Shown here: positions 62,783-64,000 of the stretch, in pieces | Layout of the letters: every line of letters starts with the position of its first letter | How positions within the stretch are numbered: position 1 is the first letter of the stretch | NCBI RefSeq assembly: GCF_900105735.1 | Contig: NZ_LT629793.1 | Span: forward strand, 6,696,001-6,760,000 | Direction of reading: 5' to 3' | Length of the DNA: 64,000 bases | From: Pseudomonas yamanorum | GTDB lineage: Bacteria > Pseudomonadota > Gammaproteobacteria > Pseudomonadales > Pseudomonadaceae | Notes under the pieces: generated by a model | What the model saw: only the letters and a program-made list of their open reading frames with translations | Database searches by the model: none | What the model was told of the DNA's origin: nothing | Translations under genes and position numbers: made by a program

Positions 62783-64000
62783 ATGTCGTCGAAAGAAAAA
62801 AATGGTTCAGGTTCATTGCCCGATACGGGTATTACGCGCCTGACAGGTATTCGTTACGCTCAAGCCGAACGTTTTCAGCCTCCACAGCCGGTCTTGCCTC
62901 CTGAAGATTTACGATCGGCGTCCACCTTATCGAAGATCCCCTGTCAGTTGCCTTCACGTTTGGAGCGGGTAATGGGGAAGCCGTCGGTGGATATGCCGCA
63001 GAGTGAGGATTGCCTACTGCTGGATATCACTTTGCTAGCGGGCAACGTTGAAAACCGTGCGGTGATGGTCTGGTTTCATGGCGGTGGCTACTTCAGTGGC
63101 GGTGGAGGAATGCCCTGGTACGGGGCTGAAAAGCTTGCGCAGGAAGGTAACGTTATCGTTGTCAATGTGAGCTATCGGTTGGGCGTATTCGGCTACTTGA
63201 TGCTGGATGGAGTCTGCCAGGGCAACCTGGGGCTGCTGGATCAGATTGAGGCCGTTCGCTGGGTGAACCGCCATATCGCAAAACTGGGGGGTAACCCAAA
63301 CAACATCACATTATTCGGGCAGTCTGCGGGCGCTCATTCGATTGCTTATATGATGGCGATGGGAAAAGACCGTCCACTGTTCGCCCATGCCATTTTGCAA
63401 AGTCCACCCATGGGATCCCACCAGGATCAAAAAACTGCCAGGGCGTTCGGTAACGTGTTCGCAGCACTGCTGGGCAAAGACCCGCTCAGCGCAACGGTAG
63501 AAGAGTTGTTGGCCGCACAAGCCCAGGCCGCTGCGCAAATCGAGTCCGTGATGATCGTAGGGCCGATTGTCGATTGCTACCCACTGCCCGGATTGCCTGA
63601 ACTGGAAAAGGCCTGGTCTGCCTGTCGCATACCGACATTAATGGGATGGGTAGACGATGAAGCATTGCCGTTCCTTCCCGTGGTGGACGGGGAACACCTG
63701 TCAAAGGAGCAACGCAAGTTGGCAATGCGCCAGCATGGAAAGGCATTGACTCAATCGCTGTTCACCGATGGCATAAAAGAGCTGGCTTCCACGCTGGCTG
63801 ACGGTACCCAGCCGGTTTATCTCTACAACTTCTCCTGGCAAGCACCCGACTCTATCTGGGGCGCTGCCCACTGTATTGAACTGCCCTTTTTGTTAGGCGA
63901 TGAAGGTGCCTGGTCAACTGCGCCGATGCTTGAGGGCGCGGTATGGAGTGACCTTGAAATTCAGGGTAAAGCCCTGCGTTCCATTTGGCTTGAGTTCGCC
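62783..64000 (+). CDS. Type B carboxylesterase, partial (runs off window)
   Basis: An open frame of 406 codons with no stop before the window end, preceded by AGGAAG (62772-62777). Alpha/beta-hydrolase of the carboxylesterase family: oxyanion loop VMVWFHGGGYFSGG (HGGG), nucleophile elbow FGQSAGAHS (Ser181), GNLGLLDQIEAVRWVNRHIAKLGGNP just before it, and likely catalytic His in GAAHCIELPFLLG. No signal peptide; N terminus SSKEKNGSGSLPDTG is short and hydrophilic. Base composition is less GC-biased than the core genes, suggesting recent acquisition. Substrate unknown. Confidence 0.9.
   Translation, partial: MSSKEKNGSGSLPDTGITRLTGIRYAQAERFQPPQPVLPPEDLRSASTLSKIPCQLPSRLERVMGKPSVDMPQSEDCLLLDITLLAGNVENRAVMVWFHGGGYFSGGGGMPWYGAEKLAQEGNVIVVNVSYRLGVFGYLMLDGVCQGNLGLLDQIEAVRWVNRHIAKLGGNPNNITLFGQSAGAHSIAYMMAMGKDRPLFAHAILQSPPMGSHQDQKTARAFGNVFAALLGKDPLSATVEELLAAQAQAAAQIESVMIVGPIVDCYPLPGLPELEKAWSACRIPTLMGWVDDEALPFLPVVDGEHLSKEQRKLAMRQHGKALTQSLFTDGIKELASTLADGTQPVYLYNFSWQAPDSIWGAAHCIELPFLLGDEGAWSTAPMLEGAVWSDLEIQGKALRSIWLEFA

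Noticed and set aside
62701..62904. A 67-codon rightward frame before the esterase
   Set aside because: Overlaps the esterase start in a different frame; the esterase has a better ribosome site and clear hydrolase motifs.

Overview
The window is GC-rich chromosome from a fluorescent-group Pseudomonas. Evidence: a complete P. fluorescens-type mannitol locus (mtlR-EFGKDYZ), a P. putida-type nicotinate locus (nic), Pseudomonas-restricted families (DUF1652, DUF2790, SfnG) and many REP palindromes in intergenic gaps. It reads as ordinary core/accessory chromosome. I see no prophage, integron, CRISPR array, rRNA or tRNA.

Layout. 1-5.9 kb: a tautomerase tail, then a leftward run (epimerase, SDR, SnoaL-like, stand-alone aroA, small conserved protein) with a divergent LysR regulator and a PEP-mutase-like gene. 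6-12 kb: DUF1428, a chitin-binding/LPMO-like protein without signal peptide, UPF0149, a ClC channel, a DUF3455-ECF sigma-anti-sigma set and a methyltransferase. 12.1-15.5 kb: sulfur genes (TauE, SfnB-like, SfnG) with divergent sigma-54-type promoters. 15.5-19.2 kb: a GNAT/C39-peptidase fusion, an RLAN-type RimK ligase and a CorA-like channel lacking the GMN motif, the best candidate for an uncharacterised system. 19.3-21.6 kb: ParD-like/methionine aminopeptidase pair, then a short threonine dehydratase behind what looks like a complete Ile/Thr transcription attenuator. 22-27 kb: DUF1652, membrane protein, DUF2790, AqpZ and an autotransporter whose signal-peptide region is out of frame at a G5/C5 tract. 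27-36.7 kb: mannitol locus. 36.8-38.1 kb: glycosyltransferase. 38.1-51.2 kb: nicotinate degradation, with a periplasmic nucleoside hydrolase attached to the nicCDEFT operon. 51.3-60.9 kb: Ggt, a broken exonuclease III gene, a Rieske/FAD reductase, a TetX-like monooxygenase, an NR kinase-like/PnuC pair, a Cache chemoreceptor, UppP and DUF1294. 61-64 kb: a ureD relic beside an intact NixA-type nickel permease, a small membrane protein, and a carboxylesterase running off the end.

Together: MtlEFGK imports polyols; MtlD, MtlY and MtlZ feed them to central metabolism under MtlR. NicAB hydroxylates nicotinate to 6-hydroxynicotinate, and NicC, X, D, F and E carry it via 2,5-dihydroxypyridine, N-formylmaleamate and maleamate/maleate to fumarate. 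NicT imports substrate; NicR and NicS control the two halves. PnuC with the NadR-like kinase is a second, anabolic pyridine route. Functions are assigned by reading translated sequence and recalled family motifs; no database search was run.
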